A DNA stretch of 64,000 bases from Sesamum alatum (taxonomy: Eukaryota > Streptophyta > Magnoliopsida > Lamiales > Pedaliaceae). Under the pieces are notes generated by a model. It searched no databases, had not been told where the DNA came from, and saw nothing but the letters and a program-made list of their open reading frames with translations. Positions 1 to 10,854 of the stretch are shown here, piece by piece (positions within the stretch are counted from its first letter, which is position 1; the number at the start of each line of letters is the position of its first letter). The stretch covers positions 26,530,383 to 26,594,382 of the forward strand of contig JACGWO010000005.1 in NCBI GenBank assembly GCA_034509735.1, read 5' to 3'. Position numbers and translations under genes: made by a program.

Positions 1-102
1 AGCATTGGCACGGCAGAGTAGTTCATTTACACAAAGATTTCACATTATAAACATACACAACGAGAGTTCAACAAACCAATAACCAAGTCAAGAATCCAAT
101 AC

Positions 103-926
103 CTCCCACAAAACAAAAGCCCGGTAATCGCAGAATTGTAAACACGAACATCTCTAAAAAGTTTATTCTGCTCAAAAGGCAAATTCTTGACCACCAACAA
201 CAACTCCTCCCCCTTCCCCGACCTCCCCAACACCGGGAACAAAACCGAGCACGCCTTCGGCGAAACCAAACAAGGCTCTCTCAATCCCATCCACTCAAAA
301 AAGTACAAACAACCCATCACATCACCCTCCTCACCCAACACTCTCAACACCTCCACGCACTCCTCCTCCCCTAATCTCCCTCTAAAATCGTGACCCTCCA
401 ATGCCTCCCCTATCGTAACGTTTTCCTGTAACGCCCTCGCAATCCCCAATATTTCCCCCACAACTCCCTCCACTTCGGATGGAGTTTCCTCATTCCGGGA
501 GACGGGCAAATGGTAATTCTCGGTTTCGGTTTCGGATTCAGATTCAGAATCTGGGCTTTCAAAACTGGATGCTAGGTGCCATGCGGTTCTTCGGTTCTTT
601 CGGAGGGAAATCCTGCCTTCTTGAGTCGGGTCCGGGTCTGAAGTCCGGGTCTTAAAGAACTTCAGAATCGGGTCGTCGATATTTTCTACCTCATTCTCCC
701 GTTGGGGTTCTTGGGTTTGTTTTCTTGCTGGGGTTTGGAGGAAAGGGAGGAAAATTGGGGAGGAATCAGAAGTGGAGGTGGAGGCTATGGGAAATGCTTT
801 TCTGAGGTTCCTTTGGGATCGTTTAGGAATTTTGAATAGCTGAGAGGTCCGAAAATGAGGCGAGGACAGCGAAGAAGAAGAAGAAGAAGAAGATATGGAA
901 AATCGAGCATGGAGGTTTAGGGCCAT
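103..926 (-). CDS. PPR protein, plastid-type, 5' exon (partial; EMB1006-like)
   Basis: This is the first exon of a nuclear gene for a pentatricopeptide repeat protein; such proteins bind organellar RNA and support its processing or translation. The ATG is at 926. The N-terminus is rich in serine and basic residues, as in a plastid transit peptide. A low-complexity acidic stretch (SESESETETE) follows at about residues 125-135. Helical PPR-like sequence begins around residue 190, with LYFFEWMGLREP and YNSAITGLLFCGR near the end. The reading frame stays open to 45, but a donor AG|GTATTG at 103/102 fits the end of this exon: the frame breaks from the family there, and the next exon would lie off the left edge. 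From memory of the family it most resembles Arabidopsis EMB1006 (At5g50280). The class is fairly sure, the orthologue less so. Confidence 0.75.
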
Positions 927-940
927 GTCTGAGTTCCCGA

Positions 941-1003
941 GAGCTGGCGGAGCTGCCGCTGTTCTTGTACTGATGAAATGTTTAGCAACTGCAAAACGAC
1001 GTC
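941..1003 (-). promoter_or_regulatory. 5' flank of the PPR gene with GACGTC box
   Basis: Upstream of the PPR start there are three blocks: GAGCTGGCGGAGC (941-953), CTGATGAAAT (970-979) and a palindromic GACGTC inside AAACGACGTC (998-1003), about 72 bp before the ATG. The same three blocks, in the same order, occur next to the mTERF gene at 25,007-25,094. GACGTC is an ACGT-core element of the type bound by plant bZIP factors. Promoter function is inferred. Confidence 0.4.
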
Positions 1004-1261
1004 ACTTCATGTTTCACCAAGTTACATTCTAGTACAAAAGGGACATGCACTTAGTTCAATATAATTGTGCATTTTTAGCATGTGTAATTAGAGGGTGTTT
1101 GGTTAAGTTTTTTTAAAATATTTTATAAGTTTCTACATTTTATAAGATATTAAATTTTATTTAAAATATAAGCTCTTAGACTGTTTAAATAAAATAAAAT
1201 GTTAAAGTTTATGAGATATTTTTACATCTTATAAAATGTAAGGGTATTTGGTATAATAAGG

Positions 1262-2420
1262 TCTAAGGTAAATCTCATTTTCTGTCTCATATTTTGGAGC
1301 CGGTTCATTTTTTGTCCCAATCATTATGGAAATCTCAATTTTAGAATATTATCTTTTAATTTATTTCACATTTGATCACATTGTTAGTTTTTTGACAGAA
1401 TTGACATGTGAGAGTCACATGTCCATTAAGTGGCAAAATTGGAGGGAAAACAAGAGGGTTTTGATGGGATAAATAACAGACTTATCACAAAAGAGGGGAA
1501 ATGGGAAATTAGGGCTCAATGCCACCATTCGAGCTCTTCCATAGATACGAAAATTGAGCTTCCAAACCTGAAAAAATAGCGTCAACAAGTGAGTCCTCAT
1601 CAACAAAATCAACTATAATGAGCTATTGTCGTAAGAAAGCATGTCTCAGAACCTCGTGGACTGACTCGAATCCTGGAAGAATGTATGGTTGTGATGATAT
1701 TGCAAGTGGATGTAGGTTCTTTGCATGGGAAGACCCACCAATGTGCACAAGGCCGAAGAAATCATACCTGGGTTTCTTCACAAGTTGGACAAAATGGAAG
1801 AAGAGATGTCCCAAATGAGGAAGAAAGTGGAAGAAGAGGCGAACCAAATGAGGAAGAAGGTGAATTTCTTGCATAAGTGTTTGGTTGAGACATTAATTTG
1901 ACTTGTTTTGAACTGGTTATGGTGAAATGAAGGGGGGCAAGTGAAGAATGATGTTGTAGTCGGCTTTAGTGTTTATGGATTGTAGGTTGTTGGTTTTTAT
2001 TTTATTTTTTCTAGTAATCAGTAAATGTAATGTAGTGTTATTATATTTTGTAATGGAAGTTCGATTGAAGTATTAATTTTGTTGTTGCTTCTTCTTGTTG
2101 TTGTTCTCTAATTAATTGTGATTTTGACGGAGATTTTTGAAAAAGAAAAGGGGGCTCAAGGTTTTTTGCAAGAGAGAATGCAAGACAAAAATGGGAAGAA
2201 ATTAGGGCTGAATTTTTTCACCAATCCTCTAATTCTGCTATTTAATGGCCACTTAACAAACATGTGACTCTCACATACCAATTCCGTCAAAAAACTAGCA
2301 ACAGGACCAAATGTGAGACAAATTTAAAGATAATATCATGAAACTGAGATCCCGTGATGATTAGGACCAAAACTGAATTGACCCTAAGATATGAGACCAA
2401 AAATGATATTTACCCTTAGG
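1262..2420. mobile_element. Long-TIR DNA transposon carrying a GRF zinc-finger gene
   Basis: The first roughly 180 bp (from CTAAGGTAAAT at 1263) recur as a diverged inverted copy ending at about 2419. Both arms include GTGAGAGTCACATG and a TAGTTTTTTGACRGAATTG block. Such long, diverged terminal inverted repeats are typical of Mutator-like elements. No clear 9-bp duplication is left. The interior encodes a GRF-type zinc finger and a coiled coil rather than a transposase. It lies inside the Harbinger-like element. Confidence 0.6.
1618..1898 (+). pseudogene. GRF-type zinc finger plus coiled coil, frameshifted
   Basis: The first frame (1618 to about 1790) reads a GRF-type zinc finger: CLRTSWTDSNPGR, then YGC, then GCRFFAWEDPPMC, a layout common in short plant GRF-finger proteins. 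The usual GRRFYGC is shortened to GRMYGC, and the first ligand of the expected C-x-C is not visible. From about 1787 the family-like continuation shifts frame and reads a Glu/Lys/Met-rich coiled coil (KMEEEMSQMRKK..., ending VETLI, stop at about 1898). The finger and coil are therefore split by a frameshift or a very short unseen intron. It lies inside a TIR element, so it is probably element cargo. Function is unknown; GRF fingers are thought to bind nucleic acid. Confidence 0.6.
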
Positions 2421-2897
2421 TATTTTTATTGGTAAATGACCAAAAAGGGACATGATGCAATTAGAGTCAAGAAATGATTCTGATAAATTGTCATTTCTTG
2501 ATATATTTTGTATTTAAAATATTTTAAAAATAATTTCATAAATAGTACACATTAGTTTAACTCCAAAGAAAAATTTAATATATAATTATTTTTGCAAAAA
2601 TAAAAAGATGATGGATTATGACCCAAAGTTTTGAATAAAAATAATATATATGTGCATTGTTCATGTTAGTCAAATAGTAATATAGATATATAATTGATAT
2701 TTTCTTTGTTAATGCAATGACTATTTCTAGTCGTATAATTTATAACTTTTTTAATTTATATTTTGTTCAGTAAATATAATAACGATAGCAATCTTATTTT
2801 GTTTTAACTATAATAATTTATTATTTAATAATGAATTATTTTCTCTTTCTTGAATGCAAACAAAAAATAACTAGCAATAAAATTCTTTTAAAATCCT

Positions 2898-2915
2898 AGA
2901 GAGAGAGTGTGTGTT

Positions 2916-2956
<41 letters not shown>

Positions 2957-3010
2957 GTGTACTATGTGTGTTTGTGTGTATGTGGAGAGTGTGTGTGTGT
3001 GTGTGTGTGA
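2898..3010. repeat. Compound GA/GT microsatellite
   Basis: Alternating (GA)n and (GT)n tracts with short interruptions lie inside the Harbinger-like element. This tract is likely to vary in length between individuals. Confidence 0.9.
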
Positions 3011-3527
3011 ATAAGCATATTTTTGTCTTATAACGTATTAATTTTTATAGAGCTTATAAGATGTTTTGAAAAAGTTGGATAATCTTAACCTTCTTTTTTA
3101 GAGCTTATAAGATCCAAACCATCTTATTTTAAGATCTTATAAGCTCTTTAAGAAAAATTTTTGCCAAACAAATTTTCGGACCTTATAAGCTTAACCAAAC
3201 ATCCTCTTAGTTCCATCAAATTCATCCATACATATGACTACTCTTGGCCTATCTCGTGAACTTACTGATGTACCTCTCGTGTTCATGGCCAACCCCATTC
3301 CCTCCTCATCCCTCTCGCAATCTTCTTCCACCCCATCCTCTAGAGGTCAAAATAAACCGAGCACTCACAGAATCATCTCTGTCCCTAGGTACGCAAACTG
3401 ATTGATGAAACTCTTGACCCTTCGAAATCACCCACGAAGTTTGTCAAAGATATGGATGGTGAATCTATGGATCAGTCGGAATCTCAAGCAGATTGGTGGA
3501 GGCTGTCGAGCAGCCTTCCCTGGCATT

Positions 3528-4031
3528 ATGAATCTCTTATCATGGAACTGCTAGGGGTTGGGTTGCCCTTAGAGAGTTAACGACCTAGAATCCCTCATCC
3601 GGGCTCACCATCCATCTTTGGTTTTCCTCATTGAAACCAAGTGCTCTTGTCAACGTATTGAACAACTTTGTCTCCGTCTAAATATGTATGATTTTGGCGT
3701 TAGTAGTAAAGGTCGCAACATGGTTAGGCATTATCTGGGATAAGTCGGTTTCGTGTGTCCTTCGTAGCTTCTCTAAATCCCACATTGATGTCACAGGTAT
3801 AGCAGATGATGATTCCACACCTTGGCAATTCACCCGATTTTATGGGGAACCTGACACTGCAAACTGGAAACAATCATGGGAATTACTTGTGAAATTAGCT
3901 GCTCAATCTCCTCGTTCTTGTCTTGTTGCCGGAGACTTTGACGGAATTCTTGAATCTTCGAAAAAACAAGGTGGTCTTCCTCGGCCTTCGTGGAAAATCG
4001 GAGATTTTCGTATTACCTTGGACAGAGCTGG
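3528..4031 (+). pseudogene. LINE ORF2 endonuclease, N-terminal part
   Basis: Translation from 3528 begins MNLLSWNC followed by a stop where L1 endonucleases have an arginine, then GLG. Further on, frames read GIIWDKS, WQFTRFYGEP and SCLVAGDFDGIL. These are the tryptophan/asparagine start, the FYG block and the GDFN-like block of the apurinic-type endonuclease of plant LINEs. The frame is broken near 3690. It ends at 4031 at the gypsy target duplication and resumes at 12,448. Confidence 0.8.
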
Positions 4032-6116
4032 TGTAGCACCCACTAACGGTACTACGACTATATCTCCCCTAAATATCACACTTAATGTAAACCCTGTTTA
4101 TATATAATTAGGCACATAATCTAGTCCCTACTGGGTATATATACACATAGTCTCATTATCACAAAAAGAATATTTATCATCTCATCCACAAGATCATATA
4201 TACAGACATCACGTACGACAAAAATAGAACCGTTATAGTTAGTTCACATCCCATTCTTGTTTTTAATCCAAAATGACACGTCTATTTCTATTTATGAGGA
4301 GGAAAAAATTGAATACTGGCCCCACCTGACTGGAATGCAAAACGTGGACCTAGTTGTCGTGAATAGGCACAGCAAAATCTACACCTGAAAAATATTAGCA
4401 GAGAAATGAGCCTGCAACTCAATAAGTCAATAATTGGCACCAACTATACACGCACTTCAATTATATCACAAGACAAAAACAAGCAACATATATAAAGTAT
4501 AATCAACTTGATCAAGCACATTTAATTTCATTTCTCCACGTAGTCATCTCATAACATGACAATTAATCAAATTTGTCTTTTCCTAGTTGGCTTACCAGAA
4601 AAGTGATATAGTGTTTTTCTCCACCAACTCAACCTCACTATTCTTTCATATATATACATGAATCCCCTTGACATGCCACACAGGCTCATCAATCTCATTT
4701 CATATCATAGCTCTTTCATTTCGCATCAAAGCTCTTTTCGTTTCGTATCATAGCTCTTTTCACATCGCATCATAACTCTTTCATATCGCATCATAGCTCT
4801 TTTCATTTCATTTTGCCACATAGGCTATTCAACAACATCAAGGGGTATTCATATCATAATTACATTCAATTTTCATCACTCCCTCAATTCCACATATCAC
4901 CGCTCTTGTAAGCCAACTAGTCAAGTAATAGCCCATACCACCATATTATCATTGGCAAGCACCAACAACACATCATTCAACAAATAGAACATTTCAATAC
5001 ATTTCGTCATTTTACTTTCACAACAGTAATCAAATCAAATGATCAATAATTCATAGAATTCAAAATAGATTAATTCTAGCACGAATGATAGACTTACATA
5101 AGGGTAGTATCACAAAGAAAGAACACATATATATATAGTACTAATTATTTACTTACCTCGATCTTATACAGATTTAGTTAGCAGATATGAAGTCGTTCGA
5201 TCCTCTACTTTATCCCCGTGTCCTATCACAAGGTATAATGGGTATAACTAATATCTAGAATGTCAATTTCTAAATAAAATATTAAATAGTATTTATATAT
5301 ATATATATCACCAATCTCTCAATATTTCATTAAACCCCTCATCCTATTATAACTACCATTCTGAATAACCATTTTGGATTTATTTATCTCAAAACATACT
5401 CATCTTTAGTAAATATAACATTTTCAAATATAATTCTATAGTATTTCTCAAATATAATTTTCAACCCGATTAACTAAGCCAATCAATTATAGAAATTATT
5501 AAACTAGTAAATTAAGCAGTTTAAGCCATTAATTATAACACCCCTAATTCAATTGAGACATTTAACCAAGCACTAATTTTTAAATACTCAAATTCATAAA
5601 ATTTTCCGGTTAAACACTAAATCGAGTAGTATAAATAACATTTAATAAATGCACTTATTAAATAATATAATTACATAAATTAATCATAATTTAAAATCAT
5701 TAATTACTTACCTACTTCTGAAAATGGCTGAAATATAAATTTTGAAATGTGTATGTGTGTGATTTATTAAACAATTCTAAATGTTTATATTGTAACAAAA
5801 AAGGCGGTTAGTGAAGTTGAGATTAGCTTCAAATTAGTGGTGCAAAGTGTTGGCAGCCACATGGAGCTGCTTCCACCGTATTTCTCTCTCTCTCTCTTTT
5901 TTTTTTAAATAAATTTTTGACCAAATTACAACTTGGTCCCTTAAGAATTTAATGAATTTAGTTTACCCATAAAAACTTTATAAAGTTTCAATTTAGTCCC
6001 TTAAAATTATAATATATTCAAATTTTAAAATATACCTTATTTACTAATTAATATAAATCTCTTAAATAATTACCAATCACTCCCACAATTATGTATAAAA
6101 AATTATGGGCGTCACA
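4032..6116 (-). repeat. 3' LTR of the chromovirus
   Basis: This LTR is about 2.1 kb. Its plus-strand edges are TGTAGCACCC and GGGCGTCACA. The stretch from about 4497 to 6116 matches 10,855-12,442 closely, with scattered differences. Inside it (4701-4806) are five degenerate copies of a unit of about 21 bp related to CGCATCATAGCTCTTTCAT; the other LTR has four. Confidence 0.88.
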
Positions 6117-6130
6117 ATTCTTCCCTCCTA
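6117..6130 (-). other. Polypurine tract of the chromovirus
   Basis: On the minus strand AGGAGGGAAGAAT stands directly before the 3' LTR, the expected place for the plus-strand primer of reverse transcription. Confidence 0.65.
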
Positions 6131-6134
6131 ATAA

Positions 6135-7555
6135 AAATTTCGTCCTCGAAATTTTATTAACGTACCGGTTCAGGAAATAAATATGGATACTTCTCTCTCA
6201 TACTCTCCTCAACCTCCCAAGTGGCTTCTCTGGGAGAGTGATGACTCTATTTTACCTTCACCATAGGTATTTCTTTATTCCTAAACTTCTTTATGTTCCG
6301 ATCCAAAATTTCTATTGGTTCTTCTATGTTTGTTAATCCCTCTGATATTTCTATCTCCGGTTCACGCAAGATATGACTAGGATCAGATCGATATCGACGT
6401 AACATGGACACATGGAACACATCATGTATCTGAGACAACTCTGCTGGTAATGCTAATCGATAAGCTAGTGGTCCGACTCGCTTGATAATTTCTTACGGCC
6501 CAATATACCTCGGACTTAACTTTCCTTGCTTACCAAAACTTAAGATTCCCCTCCATGGTGATACTTTCAGAAAAACTTTTTCTCCCACCTCATATTCCAT
6601 CTCTCTACAATGTTTATCTACATAACTCTTCTAATGATCTTATGCTGCCTTCAGACACTTTTTAACTATTTGTACCTTATCACCGTTTTTTGGACTAATT
6701 CGAGCCCCCCCCAAGTTGTCTTAATCCCTCAACGTCCCAACAGATTGGACTTCGGTATTTTCTTCCATACAAAGCATCATACGGAGCCATACCAATACTA
6801 GAATGAAAACTGTTATTATATGCAAATTCCATCAGTGGTAAATGATCATCCCAGTTTCCTCTAAACTCAATTACGCAGGCTCTCGTCATGTCCTCTAACG
6901 TCTAAATAGTCCTTTTTGATTGTCCATCTGTTTGAGGATGAAATGCTATACTGAAGTGCAAACTTGTACCTAATGCCCTTTGCAAGCTTCCCCAAAAATG
7001 AGAAGTAAACCGAGGATCTCTGTCGGAGACTATAGAGGTAGGAATTCCGTGTAATCTCACAATTTTCGAAACATACAACTCAGCCAACTTATCCAAAGAA
7101 TCATTTTGTCTTGTTGGCAAAAAGAGAGCAGATTTAGTTAATCTATCCACGATCACCCAAATAGCATCATGTTTCCTGAACGTACGTGGTAACCCAATGA
7201 AAAAATCCATAGTAATCTTTTCCCATTTCCATTCAGGTATAGATAAAGGATGAAGCTTACCGGATGGTGGTTGGTGTTATGCTTTAACCTGCTGACAACT
7301 TAAACATCTAGCCACAAACTCTGCAACATCTTTCTTCATGGTTGGCCACCAATAATAGGGTCTCAGGTCTCGATACATCGTGGTACTACCAGGATGCATA
7401 GCATACGGTGCATAGTGTGCCTCGTGCATAATCTCCATTCTCAATTTCTCTACATTCTGCACACACATACGCTCCCTATTTAACAACATACCAACTTCTT
7501 GTATTACAAATTGATCGTTCTTCCCCTCTTGTACCTTGGCTTTTATTTTCTGCAT
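6135..7555 (-). pseudogene. Chromovirus integrase with C-terminal chromodomain
   Basis: The HHCC zinc-binding region (HEAHYAPYAMHPG ... CLSCQQ) lies at 7,277-7,480. The catalytic core spans 7,210-6,695: [10 protein letters not shown] holds the first Asp and [11 protein letters not shown] the second. The conserved TDGQS that follows at about 6,925 is followed by Lys where the family has its catalytic Glu, and a TAG stop comes four codons later. The chromodomain (VKVK, stop, SHHSPREATWEVEESMR) lies at 6,260-6,150; its TAG stands in place of a conserved Trp. The two stops and the missing Glu are each explained by one C:G-to-T:A transition. Confidence 0.85.
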
Positions 7556-9186
7556 GTACGGATCACTATTTTGTGCATTCTTAACTTAGTCCCTAAGGAG
7601 GGCTTCACTTGAAGAGTGGCAAGTAAAAGATCATCACCAACGTTAAAACTCGCATTCATTGCTCTGAGAGCAACCAAATACTCCACCTTATAGCAAATCA
7701 TACCTACTAGTTGGTCCACCGTCTTCCTACTTAAAGCATCTGCAACTACATTTGCCTTTCCAGGATGATAGTCAATAGAAAAATCGTAGTCTTTCAGCAA
7801 CTCGATCCATCTTCTTTGCCTCAAATTCAACTCTTTCTGCGTTGGAATATATTTTAAACTTTTATGATCTGTAAATATCTGAAACGTCTCTCCATACAGA
7901 TAATGCCTTCAGATTTTTAATGCATGCAGAATAGCTGCTAATTCCAGATCATGGGTTGGATAGTTCAGTTCATGCAGCCTTAATTGCCTCGAAGCATAAG
8001 CTATAACCTTTCCATGTTGCATCAAAACACATCCAAATCCTTTTCGTGAAGCATCTGTATATACCACATATCCTCTAGTCCCAAATGGCAATGCAAGAAT
8101 AGGCGCTGAGGTAAGTCTTTTCTTTAACTCTTCAAAACTCTGATCACACATGTTATTCCAGTTGAACGGCACATTCTTCTTTAATATATTCGTCAGAGGT
8201 TTCGCAATCACAGAGAAGTCTTTTACAAATCTTCTGTAATACCCAGCCAATGCCAGAAAACTATGAACTTCGGATGCATTTTTAGGTGGCTCCCACTCTA
8301 AAATAGCCTTAACTTTTTCCGGATCAGGTTGTACCCCTTGCTTCGAAACAACATGCCCTAAGAAAGCAATCTCCTCCATCCAAAATTCACATTTGCTAAA
8401 TTTAGCATACAGTTTTTTTTCTCTCAAGATTTGTAAAATTGTCCTTAAATGTTGTTCATGTTCCTCGTGACTACTAGAGTATATCAATAAACACAATCAC
8501 AAATTGATCAAGGAATGGCTGTAAGGTTTTGTTCATCAACGACATAAATGCGGCAGGGGCATTTGTTAACCCCAAATGGCATAACAAACAAATTCATAAT
8601 GACCATACCTGGTTCGAAAAGCTGTCTTTGGAATAGATTCTTCTTCAATCCGGAGTTGCCAATAACCTGATCTCAAATCAATTTTAGAAAACACTGTTGC
8701 ACCCTTCAGTTGGTCAAGCAGATTATCTATCCGTGGTAGAGGATACTTGTTTTTAATTGTGATCCGATTCAATTGCCTATAATCAAAACATACTCTCATA
8801 CTCCCATCCTTCTTCTTTACGAATAAAACTAGTGCTCCCCAAGGCGAAATACTTGGTCGTATAAACCTCTTATCTAGTAATTCTTCTAATTGCTTCTTTA
8901 ATTTTTTTAGTTCTAGTGGAGCCATTCTATATGGTGCAATCGAAATAGGTGTTGCCCCAGGAATAGTTTCTATTTCAAAATCCACTTCTCGATGAGGTGG
9001 TAACCCAAATAATTCTTCTGGAAAAACATTAGGAAATTCCCTAACTACTGGAACATCTGACACACCTGGACTGACCTTCGTAATATCACGTATACTAGCT
9101 AGATATGCTTCACACCCTTCTTTAATTAAGTTAAAAGCAGTCACACCAGAAATTAAACAGTTAGGTATAACTTTTCTTTCTCCCAT
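7543..9186 (-). pseudogene. Chromovirus reverse transcriptase and RNase H
   Basis: Blocks read [15 protein letters not shown] and [15 protein letters not shown] near 8,790-8,640, then [15 protein letters not shown] (RNase H) near 8,060, and [20 protein letters not shown] near 7,790. The frame is lost around 8,566-8,590, and again at 8,480-8,500 where the metal-binding aspartate pair of the polymerase should lie; only one Asp remains before a run of stops. A third break falls at about 7,905-7,830. The enzyme cannot be made from this copy. Confidence 0.88.
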
Positions 9187-9481
9187 TGATTTTTACAACC
9201 ACCTCTTTTGTTTGACAGTTCACCAAAGCATGATTATTAGATAACCAATCCATCCCCAGAATAGCGTCAAACTCCCTAAGGTTTATCACAACCAAATCTG
9301 CGTATAGTGTGACACTATCTACTACTATTGGACAAGATCCCACTACTGTATTAACAAGTATAACCCCACCAGCAGGCATAGATACACATAAGTCATGCCC
9401 CAATTGTTTAATACTAGCATGCACACGTGATGAAAAATCGTGTGATATAAATGAACACGTAGATCCTAGATCAATTAACAC
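9161..9481 (-). pseudogene. Chromovirus aspartic protease
   Basis: This 106-residue stretch holds LIDLGSTCSFIS, the position of the retroviral-type protease active site, and the downstream hydrophobic motif DAILGMDWL. Both are typical of the RVP_2 protease of plant gypsy elements. It runs into reverse transcriptase through a broken frame. Confidence 0.8.
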
Positions 9482-10803
9482 ATGCGCATTAGAATTGCAA
9501 ATAGAAAATGAACCAGTAATAACCTTAGGTGCAGTAGGAGCTTGCTCTCTGGTGATGGCATAAATCTTTGCTTGTGGCTGAGGTTGACTACTTTGTCCTG
9601 TTGATGTTGTAGAAATATTCCCGCTGCCTCGCCCTCTACTCGTACCAGACCGTTGCGTTGCACATTTTTCACTACACTACTTGATCCTGAAATTTTAGAT
9701 CCACTGACGTCAACTCTCCACATAGGACAATCCTGACAACGATAACACACGGTTGGTGGCAACGATAACACACGATTGGCTTGACTCCTCAACATTCACC
9801 GGTGTGTTTCCTACCGCAATTCGTGCACGAGAGAATAGACCTTCCACTAAACGATCTGGTTGGACCCTGTCTTCCCCCAAATCCGACTGAGGTAGACCCT
9901 CCTCTACTCGAAGATACTAACGGGGACCTCTTAGTTTGACTCATTCCTCGGCCTCTGTACCCACCTCTCTGAAAACCAGAACTCTTAAAAGAAATTGCAC
10001 CACTTGGTCCACCTGTAAAGTTAGGATTACCTGTCCACTTCTTCCGTTTAGCTTCAGCAGAATTCCTTTCTATGGATGTCTCTTCAGCTCTCAACGCTGC
10101 TTCCAAAAGCGCACTGTAACTCGGAGGTTTAATTGCTCTCTTCTCTCGTATCTCAAGCCTCAGGCCTCTTTCAAATCTGTCTCTCCTCAATTCATCAGTA
10201 CTTACCTCTTCTGAAGCATACTTGGATAGCCTCACAAATTGTAGCTCGTATTCGGCAACAGACAAACCATTTTTCTTTAACTTTAGAAATTCAACTTTCT
10301 TACTGTTTCTGTAGACCGGTGGAGTGTTGTTCTCAGCATATTCCCTTAAGAAGTCATTCCATGTTAAAGTGACTGGTCGATTCCTACTCCCTGGAACAGT
10401 TTCTCACCAATCCAATGCATCTTTCTCCAATAAAGACACCACATACCTCAATTTTTGTTTAGAAGTGCATTCAATTCGATCTAGAACTCTCTCCGTATTT
10501 CTCAACCACTCTTCTGCTTCAGAAGGATCAGTTGTACCAGCAAATACCTTCGCCCCCTGCCTTCTAAACTATCTCATAGTTTTTATCAATAACTACATCT
10601 TGGGGTTGGGGTTGGGGGTGGGGTTGGGGTTGTGGAGTCATCCTCTACATGAACTCTAGGAATTGTTGCATAAAAGGATTTACTTCTGGTGGGGGACGCT
10701 TCTATTCTGGTCTTCTAACCCCTGGTGTTTAAATGCATGATCATGACCCTGTACAGACTCTAATGACTCAGTTAGGCCAACAGCGTTTTCACCTGACGCT
10801 TCC
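9475..10803 (-). pseudogene. Chromovirus gag with two zinc knuckles
   Basis: A gag ATG lies at about 10,803 (MEASGENAVG). A Pro/Gln repeat at 10,602-10,640 and a retrotransposon-gag helix region (SVAEYELQFVRLSKYA) at about 10,262 follow. Then come CTNCGRKHTGEC near 9,800 and CYRCQDCP near 9,755, the paired knuckles usual in this clade; the second is degenerate. Several frames are needed to read it. Confidence 0.75.
10602..10631 (+). repeat. (GGGGTT)n tract, G-quadruplex candidate
   Basis: Five runs of four or five G separated by T or TT lie inside gag. On the coding strand the tract encodes an alternating Pro-Gln/His stretch. Confidence 0.7.
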
Positions 10804-10854
10804 ATCCTATATGAAATGCACATGTATAATTAGACTCATAATATATATTTTGCA

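Larger units (their letters stand above)
1091..3206. mobile_element. PIF/Harbinger-like (Tourist-type) element
   Basis: Inverted ends GAGGGTGTTTGGTTAAG (1091-1107) and CTTAACCAAACATCCTC (3190-3206) match at 16 of 17 positions. They are flanked by TTA on both sides (1088-1090 and 3207-3209), the target duplication of PIF/Harbinger elements. The subterminal DNA is rich in CTTATAAG motifs at both ends. No transposase was recognised. The middle holds a separate TIR element (about 1262-2420) with a GRF zinc-finger gene, and a GT/GA microsatellite. Confidence 0.7.

Noticed and set aside
187..393. Plus-strand open frame of 68 codons
   Set aside because: It is antisense to the PPR exon, whose frame, transit peptide and family similarity are convincing.
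1623..1874. Minus-strand open frame of 83 codons
   Set aside because: It is opposite the GRF zinc-finger reading and shows no domain.
4701..4806. CRISPR-like short repeat array
   Set aside because: The units of about 21 bp are contiguous and degenerate, without spacers, and lie inside a retrotransposon LTR.
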